64,000 bases of DNA from Taeniopygia guttata (Eukaryota; Chordata; Aves; Passeriformes; Estrildidae), in the NCBI RefSeq assembly GCF_048771995.1, contig NC_133033.1, positions 2,418,501 to 2,482,500 of the forward strand. The letters are read 5' to 3'. Numbering within the stretch: the first letter of the stretch is position 1; every line of letters begins with the position of its first letter. Positions 1-14,200 of the stretch are shown here, piece by piece. The notes below the pieces were generated by a model. It saw only the letters and a list, made by a program, of their open reading frames with translations. It made no database searches and was not told where the DNA came from. A program made the position numbers and the translations under genes.

Positions 1-1190
<1,190 letters not shown>

Positions 1191-1280
1191 GGAGGCAACT
1201 CAGCGCTGTCCTTGGCCCACGGGGATGTCGCCGCGCTCCTGCGAGCCCACATCGAGCTCAGCCCGTCCCTCCCGGTGTGA
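1191..1280 (+). CDS. KANK4: KANK4 terminal coding exon, C terminus and stop
   Basis: The frame opens at acceptor TGTCCTGCAG|GGA, runs 29 codons and ends with TGA at 1278-1280. It joins the preceding exon in phase 0. The peptide contains SALSLA, then HGDVAALLRAH, the last ankyrin repeat of the domain, followed by a short tail ending SLPV. Human KANK4, from memory, has about five more residues between the two helical parts of this last repeat, so the bird repeat looks shortened. The LLRAH motif is what separates this from KANK1-3 in my recollection. No polyadenylation signal lies immediately after the stop. Confidence 0.8.
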   Translation, partial: GGNSALSLAHGDVAALLRAHIELSPSLPV

Positions 1281-2215
1281 CCAAATCTCCTCCCTGACAG
1301 CGGGGTCACAGGGCAGGAACCTCCCTGCACCACCAGTAAAGCTCCCTGTGCCTCATCCTCCTCATTCACAGCTCCAAACTCTCCTGTCCGCTCCTCCCGG
1401 GGGGATTTGACAGGTGAGCACCCGAAAACGAATGAGAAAAGCACATTAGAGCAGCACTACTTAGTCTTTTGTAACCTGAGGTTATGGGTGTCCTTTTAAT
1501 CGACTACTTAACTGTATCTCATTTAACTCGTAAGTTTGTGTCCTAATATTTATTATCAGCTCTTCTGTAAGTAGTGGCAGGCAGCGATTACTCAGTGTAT
1601 GTAACAACAAACACAAGCTGGATGGATTATGGAAAGCATAAAATCCTATTTATGTTTGCTTCTGCGGGTCTGATATAAGAATTAAAAATTAATGCTCTAG
1701 GAAAATATTTGAGTATGCCAGACCCAAACACGCAGACATTGTTTTGCCTGGATTTGGAATTACCATATGGCTGTTATTTTTCCCTAATTAAGTTTGAGCT
1801 GACGGGGAAGTGCAGCCCATTGACAGGCTCTGAATCATGGTGGGGTGGGGCATTCCAAGCACTGGAAGATCCCAGCAGATTCCCATCCCAGGGTGTGGTA
1901 ATGTTATCCAAAAGCTCCGTGGAGTGGCTTTGCTGGCAGATGCCTTTTGGAGCAGCGTTTGCTCTTTGCTTTTCCTTTGCTCCATTTTAATATTCCCAAA
2001 CTCCTCCTGTAAAGCCGAGCCGTGATTTAGGTGCTGGAGCATCCACAGGGTAGGTCAGGGTTTTTCTTCAATCCCTCTGCTGCTGACAGAGAGGGAGGCA
2101 GGGCTCAGACCCCACTTTGCAAAGCAAGCATCCTTGTTCTGCTGCATCAGGACCCACTCGGTGCTCTCCCTTAGCTTTGGTGGAGCAAACCCAGATCTCC
2201 CTGATTAGTTAATTA

Positions 2216-2218
<3 letters not shown>

Positions 2219-2257
<39 letters not shown>
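2219..2257. repeat. Poly(T) tract
   Basis: An uninterrupted run of about 39 T. No retrotransposon body with a clear poly(A) tail orientation is visible next to it. Confidence 0.95.
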
Positions 2258-2258
<1 letters not shown>

Positions 2259-2520
2259 TAAGCAGAAGTAAATTCTGGACCACTCTGGTTGTTGTTCAGT
2301 CAGTTCACATAGTGAAAAAATGTCTCTGAGCTGCCTTGTGCCCCCATCCTTGCAGGGAGGGGAGAACAGCCCTGACCTCTGTTTTCCATGGAAATCTGCC
2401 ATCTGCTCAATTTTCTTTCCTTTCTTCACATTTTCAGTCCAGAGCATTCACTATCTCAAACTTCTATCCGCCTTTATTTTTTTTTTTAATCTATAACCCA
2501 AAATGCCTCCTTTATGTACA

Positions 2521-2526
2521 AATAAA
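2521..2526 (+). promoter_or_regulatory. Candidate KANK4 polyadenylation signal
   Basis: AATAAA is followed about 25 bases later by a TGTGTGTGTTCCTG stretch, a good downstream GU-rich element. It is the first canonical signal after the KANK4 stop. Confidence 0.5.
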
Positions 2527-3671
2527 ATATATTAAACCTTTCTTTCCCTGTGTGTGTTCCTGTCCCCATGGCTGTGGCTTTTCTGGGTGACTTCCCACAC
2601 CTGCACAGCACCAAACCAGCAATTTTTGAGGTTTTTCTTCAGATCAGTGACACCCCCCACATCCCCAGGGGGGGGTCCCTGCACAGATATGACAAGGTGG
2701 GATATTTTTTACAGGAATTCCCCCGATTTGTGTGCAAAACCCAGCACAGGCATCTCTGCCAGGCCCAACTGCAAACAAAAAGAGCCATAAAACAATTTTT
2801 GGACAGTTTTCACTGAGTATTTTTCACCTGACAGCTCTGGATCCACACTTGCAGACAGGAATTTTCCTGCTGCTTCCCTGAGGAAGGAGGAAGTTCCAAT
2901 TTCAGCAGAATAAATGTGGGAGATTTTCTGCTCATCATGGGGGTGGCTTTGGGAAGTGCCTGCCTCCCCCTCGATTTGGGGACAGGGAACTTCATTTTGG
3001 CTGTTCTGCAGCTCTGCAGGGAGGTACCACAGAGTTTTCTGCCTTCCCCTACCCTCTCCAATGCCCCTTTCCCTCCTGTTCCCATCCCTGCAGCCCAGGC
3101 TGTTGATTTTCTGATTTTTTTGTTGGTTAGCTGCATCCCCAGGATGTTGATTTTCATCCCTCTTTGCCCTTCAAACCATCTCCCCAGGGAGGAGCAGCTC
3201 CCCCAGGATATCCCCTGGAGCAGCTCCTCTGCTCCTGTGGACCCTGAGGGATCGAGGATGGGTTGATGCTGCCCCTGGAATCTCCCAGTGCCCAAAATTC
3301 CTGCTGTCAGAGTACCAGGCTGCACAAAAAAAATCATCTGTGGGATCTCAGTGCCACAAAGAGCCAGAGCCAGCCTTAATTTATACATTCCATTGTCACT
3401 GTAGAGATCAAACTAAATATAGACAAGGAGAAACACACCCCCAGTGCGAGCACTGCACAGGACAAATGGAGACAATTAAGTCACAGCAAGGAAAAGAATT
3501 AATCTAATGATCTTCACAGGCTCAGCAGCCCATCAGCCATGAGGGGAAAGGATGAGGAGGAGCTGGGCTGAACACGATTTATGGGCATTTCCAGTGTGTC
3601 CCTTTCTTTTGCTGCACGGAGAGGAGAGGGGACTCTGAGGGTCCTCAGTGGTCAGAAAAAACCACTTTGCT

Positions 3672-4022
3672 CAGCCTTGACAGGGTGAGAGAGCTGGGCA
3701 TGGAGAAGAGAAGGCTTCAGGGAGAGCTCAGAGCTCCTGGAAGGGCCTAAAAGGGCTCCAGGAGAGCTGGAGAGGGACTGGGGACAAGGGACAGGACACA
3801 GGGAATGGCTTCACTGCCAGAGGGTAGGGATGGATCAGAGATGAGGGATAAATTCTCTGTGAGGTGGGCAGGCCCTGGCACAGGGCTGCCCCTGCATCCC
3901 TGGAAGTGTCCCAGGCCAGGCTGGAACAACCTGGGACAGTAGAAAGTGTCCCTGCCCATGGCAGGGGGATGGAACTGGAGGATCTTTTAAGGTCCCTTCC
4001 AACCCAAACCACTCCAGGATCC
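3672..4022 (+). mobile_element. CR1 LINE 3' fragment
   Basis: The segment reads as the 3' end of an avian CR1: a gagaagagaaggcttcaggg-type opening, then CCCAGGCCAGGCTGG, then the tail phrase AAGGTCCCTTCCAACCCAAA. It is truncated and non-coding. Plus orientation follows from the tail at the high coordinate. Confidence 0.8.
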
Positions 4023-4765
4023 ATCCACAGAAAAACATCTTCTCTTGAGATGATTATCAGCCAGAACTTGCCCATCAGCAGCGTGGGCAGTGTCAGTGCA
4101 GCAGCTCTCAGCAGAATTTAATGTTCTTAGGAGAAACAAAAGTCTCGGCAGCAAAGGCAGATTTCTTTCTGCAGGAGCAGTGCACTGACTGCTCCTCTGC
4201 TTTGGGGGCTGTGGGGCCAAGCTGGCCCTGCTCTGTCCCCACAGCTCGGTGTGCAAGGGCCAACCTGCCCTGTTTTTGCCAGGATGGAAGGCAGTTACCA
4301 GCAGGAATGAGATGGGCCATGATTTCCTATCCAAAAAACCCTCCTGTCACTGTACCCAGGTGTGTCCTCCTTGCAGCACCCCCTGCTCACAGTTTGGGAC
4401 TTTGTCCTTCCTGGGCTGGGCTGAGAAGATCCTCAGAGCATCCCTGGGGGCAGCTCCTCTGCCTGGGCCTCCAGCCCTGCAAGAAGGCTGCAGAAATGCA
4501 ATATTTTGTCAACTGCTCCATCTAGTGCCATTTCAGCAGAAAAAACATGCAGAGCACACGGCTCAGAGCCGTGCTGGGGCCTGGGCAGCTTTCCCTGCCT
4601 GGCTCTGGAGTGAGGATGTGCCAGACCCAGCCCTGCTCCAGTCCTTGCAGAGCCAGAACCAGGAATCTTGACCCTGCTTTTCTCTAGATGGGATTATAAA
4701 CCTTTATGTGGAAACATCTGCCCTGGAAAACATTCCTCACGAGCTCTTTAACTGCTCAGGAGTCC

Positions 4766-4864
4766 CTTAGGCTGGAGCAGGCTTGGAGCAACTGGGGAAG
4801 TGGAAGGAATGGGATGAGCTTTAAGGTCAGTCCCAACCCAAACCATTCTGGGATTCTGTGATCC
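4766..4864 (+). mobile_element. CR1 LINE tail fragment
   Basis: About 100 bases of the CR1 3' end: GGCTTGGAGCAAC, then GTCAGTCCCAACCCAAACC, and the terminal GGGATTCTGTGATCC octamer-type tail. Confidence 0.75.
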
Positions 4865-5633
4865 TAAATAAAGAGGGAATGAGGAGTCTGTGCTACCACT
4901 GCATATTTTCCTTTTCTGTGCAGGAATTGGGAGTAAACGCTGCTTCACCCCCACCAGCCTTGGGAAGGCAACAGAGCCCTCAGAGCCCACCTGGAAAAGG
5001 CTAAAAGCAAAGTCAGGGTGACCCTTGTTCCTTTTCCATTTGGGATGCTGCAGAACACAGGTCTCTCTGATTCCCTGCCATCCTAGATAGTGCATTTTGG
5101 GGAACAAACCCCACTAAGAGGGGTAACAATGGTCATGGCAGTGTTTAACCAGGACATTAAACCAGAAATTCAGATATGTGACCCTGTGGGGAAAGATGAT
5201 AATGGAATTATGCATCCACGCTCAGCACAACTGTAAAAACTGATGTTTTATACATGTGTGACACTAAATTAATTCACTCCAGAGCTTTCAGGCAGAGGGA
5301 CATTAACTGCTCCAACCTTGGCATAATCACTTTACCCCCTGAGATGGCTCCTGCTGCTGCCACTGCCCAGAGCTGGTTTTTCCACGTCTCTCCAGGTGAG
5401 GAAGCTGATGGAAGGACTGTGAACAGCACATGGCCCTTCTAAAGCAAAGGCTCTGCCCCACGAGTCCTCAAACCAAGGCAGGAGAACCCTTAGGACAAGG
5501 GAAACAGAGGAAAAGTTTTGCCAGAGTAGATTTAAACTGGTTATCAGAGTAACATCTCAGGCATCAGCTTTTAACACTGACTTAAATTAAAATACAGAAT
5601 AAAACAAATGCACAACTACTTATGCAACTGAGC

Positions 5634-5639
5634 TTTATT
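5634..5639 (-). promoter_or_regulatory. Candidate PATJ polyadenylation signal
   Basis: The plus-strand TTTATT reads AATAAA on the PATJ strand. It is followed, in the gene's direction, by TTGTGCATTTGTTTTATTC, a U/GU-rich element about 25 bases on. Confidence 0.45.
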
Positions 5640-7857
5640 TAGAACCTTTGAAGTCATAAAACGTCTCATTTTACTGATCTACGTAAACATACAATCAGGA
5701 GGTTTAATTGCTTTTTCCCTTGCACAGAAATAAAAGTTTTAAACAAACCAGAACACCCCCACCCAGACAAGCGTGATGCAAACTGAATTCTCTGCCTTGG
5801 CCCTGCATGTGGAGCATGGTCACTGGTTTATCAATTAGTTGCAATATAATTTTTTTTTTTGGCTGTAATATATTCGAACACACAAAGTGCAAATTACAAG
5901 AAGCAGAAAATGTTCTCTCTCCTTCTGAGCAACGAGAAGTGCAAAATGTCTCAGCCCATAAATTCTATTATTTATGTCTATGAACTGCATGTGCTTCACA
6001 GGCCAATAAATAGCCGTGTACAACTTCATTGATTAAATGTGGCAACATCTCAGGGTCGGAATGCAATGGCTGTAAGAACACAGGACAGAAGAATCATTCC
6101 CTTTGGTTGATAGATCCCACACACTGCTGCTGAGGGCACCTCCTCACACCTCACCCTCAACTCCTGCATGCCTCAGATACTTGTGCAACCAAAGCAGTTT
6201 GTTAGGAATTCTCCAGTTTTCTACATCTGGAGATATTCCTGTGCATCTGCAATCAGGATTCCACTCACACCTCACTTGGCACATCAAACAGGACACTGGG
6301 AATCCTCTGAAAATGAGAAGTCTCTTCCAGGCACTATTAAGGGAATACCCACCAATGGTTCCAAGCAGGCTAAATGCACTTTGTGATTACCTAAAGTTAT
6401 GGAAAACTTTCCAAAGAAATAAGGAAAACCCTTTTCCATGAGAACTTATCACAGCATTCCTGTCTCAGTGTAGCTCACCTCGCTTCAGGACTGGCTCCTG
6501 TATGTAAAATGGGGAAAACTCCACTAAATTACACAGAACACCTGTACCTTTAACACCTCCCTGCACTGCTCAGTTATTATACTGCAGATTTTCAACCTTC
6601 TTTCCATTTAATTCCTGGAATTTTTCACACAAAATGAGCAGCCAATTCTGACCCCACCCCCCCTTTTCATGTCTCCCGGCTACATCACCATTACAAATTG
6701 CCAAATAGTTCCAAATCCGACTGGGCTGATTCCTCCAAACCCCCTCCTGCTCCTCTGGATAGGAAGATTAACCCCCAATGCCTTGCACTGCCAGGAATCT
6801 GCCTGCCAAACTCATCTGCTAAATCACCAAGGCCACACTCACACAATCACTGCTTCATGGCTGGGACATGGAATGAAGTTGGGAAGTTTTGGCTGAACAT
6901 TCCTGCACCCCACCTCCAGAGTGGCACTGACCCAGAGTGGGACCAGCCTTGGGAAGGCTCCTCGTGGGCTTCAGACCCCAAAAAACTGGCTGGGGGATTC
7001 AACTGAGCTGGAGGGGGTTGAGGAACCTCATCCCAAACTGCTGCACCTGCCTGTGGGAGATCATCCCAGCACTGCCTGGTAGTGCCCAGCATTACCCAAA
7101 ATTGACTCTGGCAGCCCCAAGAGAGGAGCATCCTCCATGATCCATGAAAGCCTCTTCCTGCACTACCTGACCTTGGGCAGACTCTTGGAAATGTACATCA
7201 GTTTGGGGTTTAGGATGAACTCCATCGAGCCAGAGGCACTGCTCACCATCATTCCTAGAATTACAGGATCACATTCCCAAAAGCAAACTTTTTGTCTTCA
7301 TTAAAGTTTCAGGATGAACAATTATGCTGCAGCTTGGCACGACAACAACTGCCTTTGTATGCGACATGCCTAGCATATATCAGCACATTTCTTCTTAAAA
7401 AATATAATTAGAATAGAATGAGCTACGCTGTTGTTGTTCATGCTGCCTAAATACCTGAAAAGGCTCAAACATTTTAAAAGCCTAAAAAAATAAATTTCCC
7501 TCTCCCCTCGTTTATTTTTCATGCTAAAGGCTGCAAATTGACACATCACAGTAATTACCTCTGACTAACTTCCATAGACCTACCCAAAGAGATAAACATG
7601 AGAAGTTCACATTTGACTATCAGACTTACTGTGCCGAGCACAAATAATTTCCCAGAGGAGAATTTGATATTTCATCATTTGGAACAGTGGTAATTTAATT
7701 ACATTGCTAATGTTTTCTGGCATACTTGAAAGAACAATTAGCATAAGTAAATCATGAGTGAGATGACAAGTCACTCGGCATTTATTTCTGCTCCTCAGAT
7801 GGGATCAGCTGATGATCTGAATTCTCTTTTGTGGGCGAACTGATTCCAGGTTCAGCA

Positions 7858-8072
7858 GTCGCGACCGGGGTTCAGACCAGCGGGGACAAACCGACGCGTT
7901 AAATCAAGCGCAACGCGCCGTGTCCTTTGGAGTTCCTTAATTAAAACTTGTCCAGATAAACCTCTGAAGCCACCAGAAGTTGTGGAGGGCGGGGAGAAAG
8001 GCTGAAAAAACATGGGAGGCTGAATGAAGCTGCAGATGCGCGTTGCCGCGCCCGGCAGCGGCGGGAACGCGG
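7858..8072. promoter_or_regulatory. CpG-dense block in PATJ 3' UTR
   Basis: The segment holds many CpG dinucleotides (for example GCGCAACGCGCCG and CCGCGCCCGGCAGCGGCG), in contrast to the CpG-poor sequence on its left. Together with the CpG-rich terminal exon and adjacent intron (to about 8440) it resembles a small CpG island at the 3' end of the gene. No promoter element was identified. Confidence 0.4.
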
Positions 8073-8151
8073 ATCCGCGTTTGCCAGGCTGTGCTGGGGG
8101 CTGGGCAGTGTTTGACAGCTCTGCTGATGGCCTAAAATAACTCAGCTGGTC

Positions 8152-8298
8152 TCAGGACAGCACTGTCAGGGTCACTGTCCCCCTCTGGCGCTTCAGGATG
8201 GCCACGGCCTGGTCGTGGGTGACGCCTTCCAGGGCCTCCCCGTTGACGGCCACGATCTGGTCCCCGCGCTTCAGCCGTCCGTCGTCGGCCGCCGCGCC
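8152..8298 (-). CDS. PATJ: PATJ terminal coding exon (second half of PDZ10, stop)
   Basis: Acceptor TTGCAG|GGC at 8300-8299, then 48 codons and TGA at 8152-8154, phase 0. It gives the second half of the last [23 protein letters not shown], helix alpha-B with [10 protein letters not shown], and the final strand TVTLTVLS. The alpha-B His predicts class I ligand preference. The protein stops right at the end of the fold, as in human PATJ. Confidence 0.95.
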   Translation of the reverse strand, partial: GAAADDGRLKRGDQIVAVNGEALEGVTHDQAVAILKRQRGTVTLTVLS

Positions 8299-11200
8299 CT
8301 GCAACGGCAAAGTGGGGCTCAGAGTGGCACCCCCAGGCTCTCCTGCGGCCCCAAATGCTGCCTGGAATGAAGGATGGAGCTCTGGGGATCCCTCATGGCA
8401 GCGCCGAGCTCCCCCTGAGCGCCGCCGCCCGTCGCTCCCCACCCTGCCAGGGGACACGGCCGGGAATACAGAGGTGGCTCTTCCCGAAAAAAAGGCCTGG
8501 GGAGAGATTTTAGGATTGTGGAGAGGCTTGTTAAAGCAGCATTTAAATGTACTCTATGCCTCATGGCTAAGAAAGAGTTGAAAAAGTGGGGAGGGAAAGG
8601 GAACCAACCTGGGCACTGACCCCAGCCCCAGGCAGAGATGAAGAAATGGCCTCGGGTTGTTTAGGATGAACATCAGGGTAATTTTGGTCACCAAAAGATG
8701 CCAAGCATTGGAGCAGACTGCCCAGTGGAGTCCCATCCTTGGAGGGATTTAAAAGCCATGTGGATGTGGCACTTGGGGACTTTGGCTGGCAGTGCTGGGG
8801 GCATGGCTGGATTTGGTGATCTCAGAGGGTTTTTCCAGCCTAAAAAGTTCTGTGATAGTTCTGAAAGCTCCCAGAGAGCTTTAGAAATGGCTCCTCTCCT
8901 CCAGATGTCTCAGGGAAGTTCTGTCACCTAAATCCCAAGCCCTGCCTGCCCAGAGGTTGCCTCAGAGGCTGGAGCTCTCTGTACCTGGCAGGGACCCCCC
9001 AATCCCCCCACACACTCAGGGCTGGGATCAGAGATGGGCTAATTCCTGTTTTTTCATCAGGATACAGCATCTCTGCAATTCCCTCACTCCTGCACAGTGG
9101 GAGAAAAAGATGCCTTCAATACCTCCCGTAAATCTCTTGGAGAGTTACAGAGAGAAAACTGCCTTATAAATATTTTAATGTGCAAACCCAAGTTTCCCAA
9201 GTACACAGAGCAATTTTGCTGAGACAAAGTGTCATGTTTCAGCCATCAGTAATATAAAATATAAACTAAGAAGCCAGCTATGAGTTCTGGGTCCACTAAC
9301 TCACAGCAACCTACTCAGACATTACATTCTGCTTTCTGCTACATAATATATTAACCAAGCCCAATCTTAGGTTTATTTTTAAAGATAATACAGGAAAAAA
9401 GGGGAAGAAAGCAAAAAATAAAAGATACCTTGGCAAATATAGTCTTGACATAAATGGGCAGGTCTCCATGGGGACTTCCATACCCCCCTACAATACTAAA
9501 TCCCAGTCCATCAGAGCCTTTCTCCAAAGTAATAATCTTAGGTTGAGGTGCTCTGAAAACACAATAAATATCACTTAGATAAGCAATGTCTGTCTCTGGG
9601 GACTTTATGCAGAAGGAACACTTACACAGACATTTATCTATCATGAGGTTTTTTTTCCACACAGTCACAAACCATGACCCTTGCACTGGAACATTCCTGC
9701 AAAGCCCAGAGTTCAAAGGCTGCTCCGTGTGCTCCAGCTCCTCACTTGGAAAAAATTATTTTTAAGTATTGTATTATACCCACATGCCTGTGCTCATAAC
9801 TCCAGAGCTCATTAGTTGGAGCCTGAACTCTTCAGGGGTTTTCTCTGTCTACACTGAGCAAAGGAAGATTTTTTTTTTTAAATTTAGACTCATATGAATT
9901 TATCCATCTCAAATTTGAAATTAGTGATTTCTACATGTGTTGAAAGAACTGCTGGGGACAGAAGGTGCTCAGGTGTTGGCACAGCTGCCCAGGGCAGTGG
10001 TGGAGTCCCCAGCCCGGTGTGGATGTGGCACTTGGGGACATGGGTCAGTGGTGACCTTGGCAGTTGGACTTGATGATCTGAAAGGGCTTTTCCAACCTAA
10101 ACCATTCCATTATTCCATGAAAGCCGTTTGGCATTTTCCACCTACCTAAAGGTGCAGCCCAAGCTGAGTAATATCTATGCATTTTTTAGGACATACCTAA
10201 TTCTGCTTCATATTTTCACCTCCACATTTCCCTGCTGCTTTGATATGAAAAAAAGAATACAAATGCTTTTGTAAAGCAAGAAGTTCTTTGGGAGCAGCAA
10301 TAAAACCAGTATCTCACATTTTAAGACCACAGAATGCAGCATAAATAGCTCAACTTCTACACTCAACCCTCCTGAGGGAGGGCAGCAACTTCTTAAAATA
10401 AATAGAATGAACCACAGAATGAAAATGAAGAACATAATGAAAATGATGAGCTGAAATGGAGAATAAATTAATTTCAAAAGGGTAACTGGGATGTTACAAT
10501 GTGAAAATCACATGATGGAGAATGAAGCATGGCAGGGCTGGACCTCCAACTTTCATCACCACACACAAGTGCTGCAAGCAGGAATTATTTAACTGGATTT
10601 TTTTTTTACTCATAAACCTATAAAGATTGAAAAGACAAAGTCCTGGGACATTTTTTTGTAAGGTGTTTTTAACACCTTTGGCATCAGTCTGCCAATACCA
10701 AATTATTTCAAATTGCTATTATCAGAACTCCTTCCAGATGAGGAAGTCTGGACAAGGGCAGAAATACTATGTCAGCACAACATCAAGGAAGAAAAGGGAT
10801 ACTTTTTCCTTAAAAAACACTCAGAAATAGTGCTTGGAAACATATTTTGTGCTTATTTACTCAAGCAATTTCTGTCAGCAGGCGAAGACAGACATGAGCC
10901 CATCATCAGCTTGGGGAAGGTCACAGAGTTTTCATTTTAAAGGTGATGGAAAAGCAGAGAGAGAAGCAGGGGGAGGGACCTCCTTGCACCCTTTCCCTAG
11001 CCCAGAAATCCACCCCAGCTCTGCAGGAGAGCAGGAACTTACTCGGGATCCTCGGCGGGATGCTCGGAGGGCAGGCTCAGGCTGCAGCCCGTGGACATGC
11101 TCTCCAGCTGGCTGGCAATGGCACTGATGTTGGTGTCAGCCACCACCTGGGCAAGGGGATGCAAGGAAATACAGTTTGGAAAATCAGCTGTTAGCTTTTT

Positions 11201-14200
11201 TTCACAGAATCACAGAATCACAGAATAATGAGGTTGGAAGAGACCTCCAAGATCATCAAGTCCAACCCACGCCCTGACACCACAACCAGACTATAGCACC
11301 AAGTGCCAAGTCCAGTCTGTTTTTAAACATATCCAGAGATGGTGATGCCACCACCTCCCAAGGAAGACAATTCCAGTATTTTACTATTCTTTCAGTGAAA
11401 TTTTTTTTTCCTAATATCCAACCTAAACCTTCCTTGACATAGCTTGAGGCTGTGTCCTCTTGTTCTGCCAGTTGCTGCCTGGTGGAAGAGATTGACCCTA
11501 CTTGTCTACAACCTCCCTTCAGGAGCTGTAGAGAGCAATAAGGTCTCCTCTGAGCCTCCTCTTCTCCAGGCTGAACAGCCCCAACTGTTTTCCCCAAGCA
11601 AGCTTTGAAACCGAGTCCTACTCTCTGGAATCTCCACAAGTTCCACACTTTCAGGTTAAGAGCAGCCACCCTCCTGGGGCTTCAATGCAAATTTTGCTCT
11701 GAAGCGTTCTCTTGCCCTCACAAGAGCATCACTCAGGCTCTGAGCAAGGGGGAGGATCTTTCTGGGTAATCCAGAGAAAAAGGTTGCTTTTCCAAGGAAA
11801 GAGAGCCAACACAAATGCTCCAGGATTGGTCTTGAAAGAAACCACCATAACCTTTAAGAGAACACCAAGATCCAAGGGACTGTTGGGAAAAAACACTGAA
11901 ATGCCTCAGAGTGGTTTGTTTGATAAGCAGGGAACAAATTAATCATTGGTTTTGACTTCTCTGGATTTTGAGCATGAAAACAAACTGGTTTGTTCAGCTT
12001 CCCAGTTCTGGGTCCTCTGTTATTCTGAGAACAGCTTGAATGATGCTCTGAGGGCTGGAGCACCTTTCTATGGAAAAGGTTTCTATGGAAAGGTTTCTTT
12101 CTCTAGGCTGGGAGAGCTGGGGGAGTTCACCTGGAGAAGAGGAGGCTCCAGGGAGAGTTCAGAGCCCCTTCCAGTGTCCAGAAGGGCTCCAGGAGAGCTG
12201 GAGAGGGACCTGGGACAAGGGATGGAGGGATACGACACAGGGAATGGCTCCCACTGCCAGAAAGCAGGGAGAGATGGGATACTGGGAAGGAATTCCTTCT
12301 GTGAGAGTAGTGAGGGGCCTGGCATTAACTTTATTTTTAATGTATTGATGCCGATTTTTATTTACTTTTTTTTTTCTGGAAAATTTTCAAAGAAACCACC
12401 AGGAAGTTGTCTGAAGTATTTATAGCTGAAAGGACATCAATTTCTCAACAAGTACACGCTGTGGTTATCCCCTAATTCCATCTCCCTCCGAGGAGATATC
12501 CTTCTCTGCTTGACATTTACTGCAGCATAGGAGTTCAGCTCAGACACCGTGAAAAACAGCCAGGAAGCACAATTCCAATATTTCCTCTAGCTATGGCCTT
12601 ATTTTATCAAAGTGAGCAGGTACTTCTTCCACTCGTTGCTGTGAACTTGGCTTTAAGGCAAACTTCCCTTTTCAAAGTAAGAAATTTGTTCTATAAATCT
12701 GTTTTAAATGAGTGCTCACAATTCTTCCATAGCAGTATTTCCTCCTTCCCCAGTCATCTGGAGCCAAGAGGGTGATGGAGCCAGGAGGTTTCCATACAAA
12801 TTTTGCATCCCAGGACTCGGGTTCCAGGATGCCCCAAAGGAAGGGGGTCCAGCAGATGAGAACAGCAACTGGCTCAGCCAGCAGAGACCCCACCAAGGTT
12901 CCCTTCCTGTGGCATCAGAGTAAGGAATTCCAGCCAGGATTTGACATGTTTTTTTTTGTTGTTGTTCGATAAAATGAGGGTAAAAACAAATCTATATTCA
13001 AAAATCTTCAGCTGGCAGCAAGAACGTATCAGAGTTCAACAACCTTGTAAAAAAGCTCCCCCTTATCTCATTACTACACCTGCAGAAAAGAAATTAAATT
13101 AAACCAAGGCATCAAAACAGCTGAGAGGGATGATTGTTCCCCTGAGACCTTAATCTCCCATTTGCAAACAGCATTTGCAAACTCCTTCCCAGGACGTTCC
13201 CATAATAAGCCTTTCCACCCTGCTGAACACAATTATCTGACCTCTCAGAGCAGTTTGCCACGAAGTGGGCTACCCTGATAATAAACGGAATTACTTAATG
13301 GCACATCAGTCATGATGATCACAGCGATAGGGCCGTTCCTTCTGGATTGTTTTGGTAAAAAAAAAGAGCAGTTTGGTGGTGGAGAGGTTCCTGTGGTTGG
13401 TGGGGAAGGAAACCATCACCACGCTTCGACAACACTCCAGGTGTTAAAACAACACCCCACCTTCCTAGAGCAGATTGTTGGTAGAGGAAAACAGACTTTA
13501 TTCTATCCCAATAAACCTCTATCATCTGTAAAAAGCATCAAGCTCATTTCAATGAGACAGGATGCTCAGAAGAAGAAAAACAGCCAACTGACAAACCCAA
13601 AGGCACTTCCAGAAGCAGCTCTTTAACCCAGTGGCATTTCTAGAAGAACCTCTTTTTTTGTGTGAGCAACCCAGTGCCAGAGTGCCCCATCAGGAATATT
13701 TTTAAATCCATCAAGAGGTGCAATATTGAGCTGTATTACAGCTTTCAAGATGAGCAATTTTGGGTTCTGCAGCAAGCTTTCATTTTCTATTCAGGGAACA
13801 CTGTTGACATGAAAAGTGAAATTACTCAACGTTAGTAACAATATGATAACTATAATTTAACAGAGAATCCTCAGCTGGTGTAAATCTGTGTGTTTCCTCT
13901 GACTTCAATGGAACTACACAAAACACCATCTGCTCTGGAACTGGCTCATCACTTACTGGGTCAGCAGTTCATGGACAGACAAAGCAAAGAATGAGCAAGT
14001 CTCAAACTAAGTTTATTATCATTTCATTGCCTCTTTTTTCTTCCCCCCCTTCCCCATTTTTTATAGTCACATTTGTGTCATAATACAAGCAAGAAGCTTG
14101 CAAAAATCCCTCAGGATGAGTTCCAATCCAAAATGCTGTGATGATAAAGAGAGTTAAGAGTAGATTTTAGTGGTGCCTTCAGCTTGTTTTCCAATTGTTG

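Larger units (their letters stand above)
1281..2545 (+). other. KANK4: Probable KANK4 3' UTR
   Basis: Non-coding sequence after the KANK4 stop. It includes a 39-base poly(T) run at 2219-2257 that reads as T on the sense strand. The extent is inferred only from the first canonical AATAAA followed by a GT-rich stretch, at 2521. A weaker ATTAAA near 1682 could give a shorter UTR. Confidence 0.45.
2546..5610. other. Intergenic stretch between KANK4 and PATJ 3' ends
   Basis: No coding exon with splice signals was found on either strand. It holds two CR1-derived pieces at about 3672-4022 and 4766-4864. Otherwise it is unique sequence without recognisable structure. Confidence 0.5.
5611..8151 (-). 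other. PATJ: Probable PATJ 3' UTR
   Basis: About 2.5 kb follows the PATJ stop on the minus strand up to a good poly(A) signal at 5634-5639. It is largely AT-rich, apart from a CpG-dense block at about 7858-8072 next to the stop. No splice-compatible coding exon was seen. A second possible signal (AATAAA on minus at 7781-7786) would give a UTR of only about 370 bases. The extent is inferred. Confidence 0.45.

Noticed and set aside
11256..11669. 137-codon minus-strand frame
   Set aside because: It is CR1 3' sequence read through; the CR1 end copied here is non-coding.
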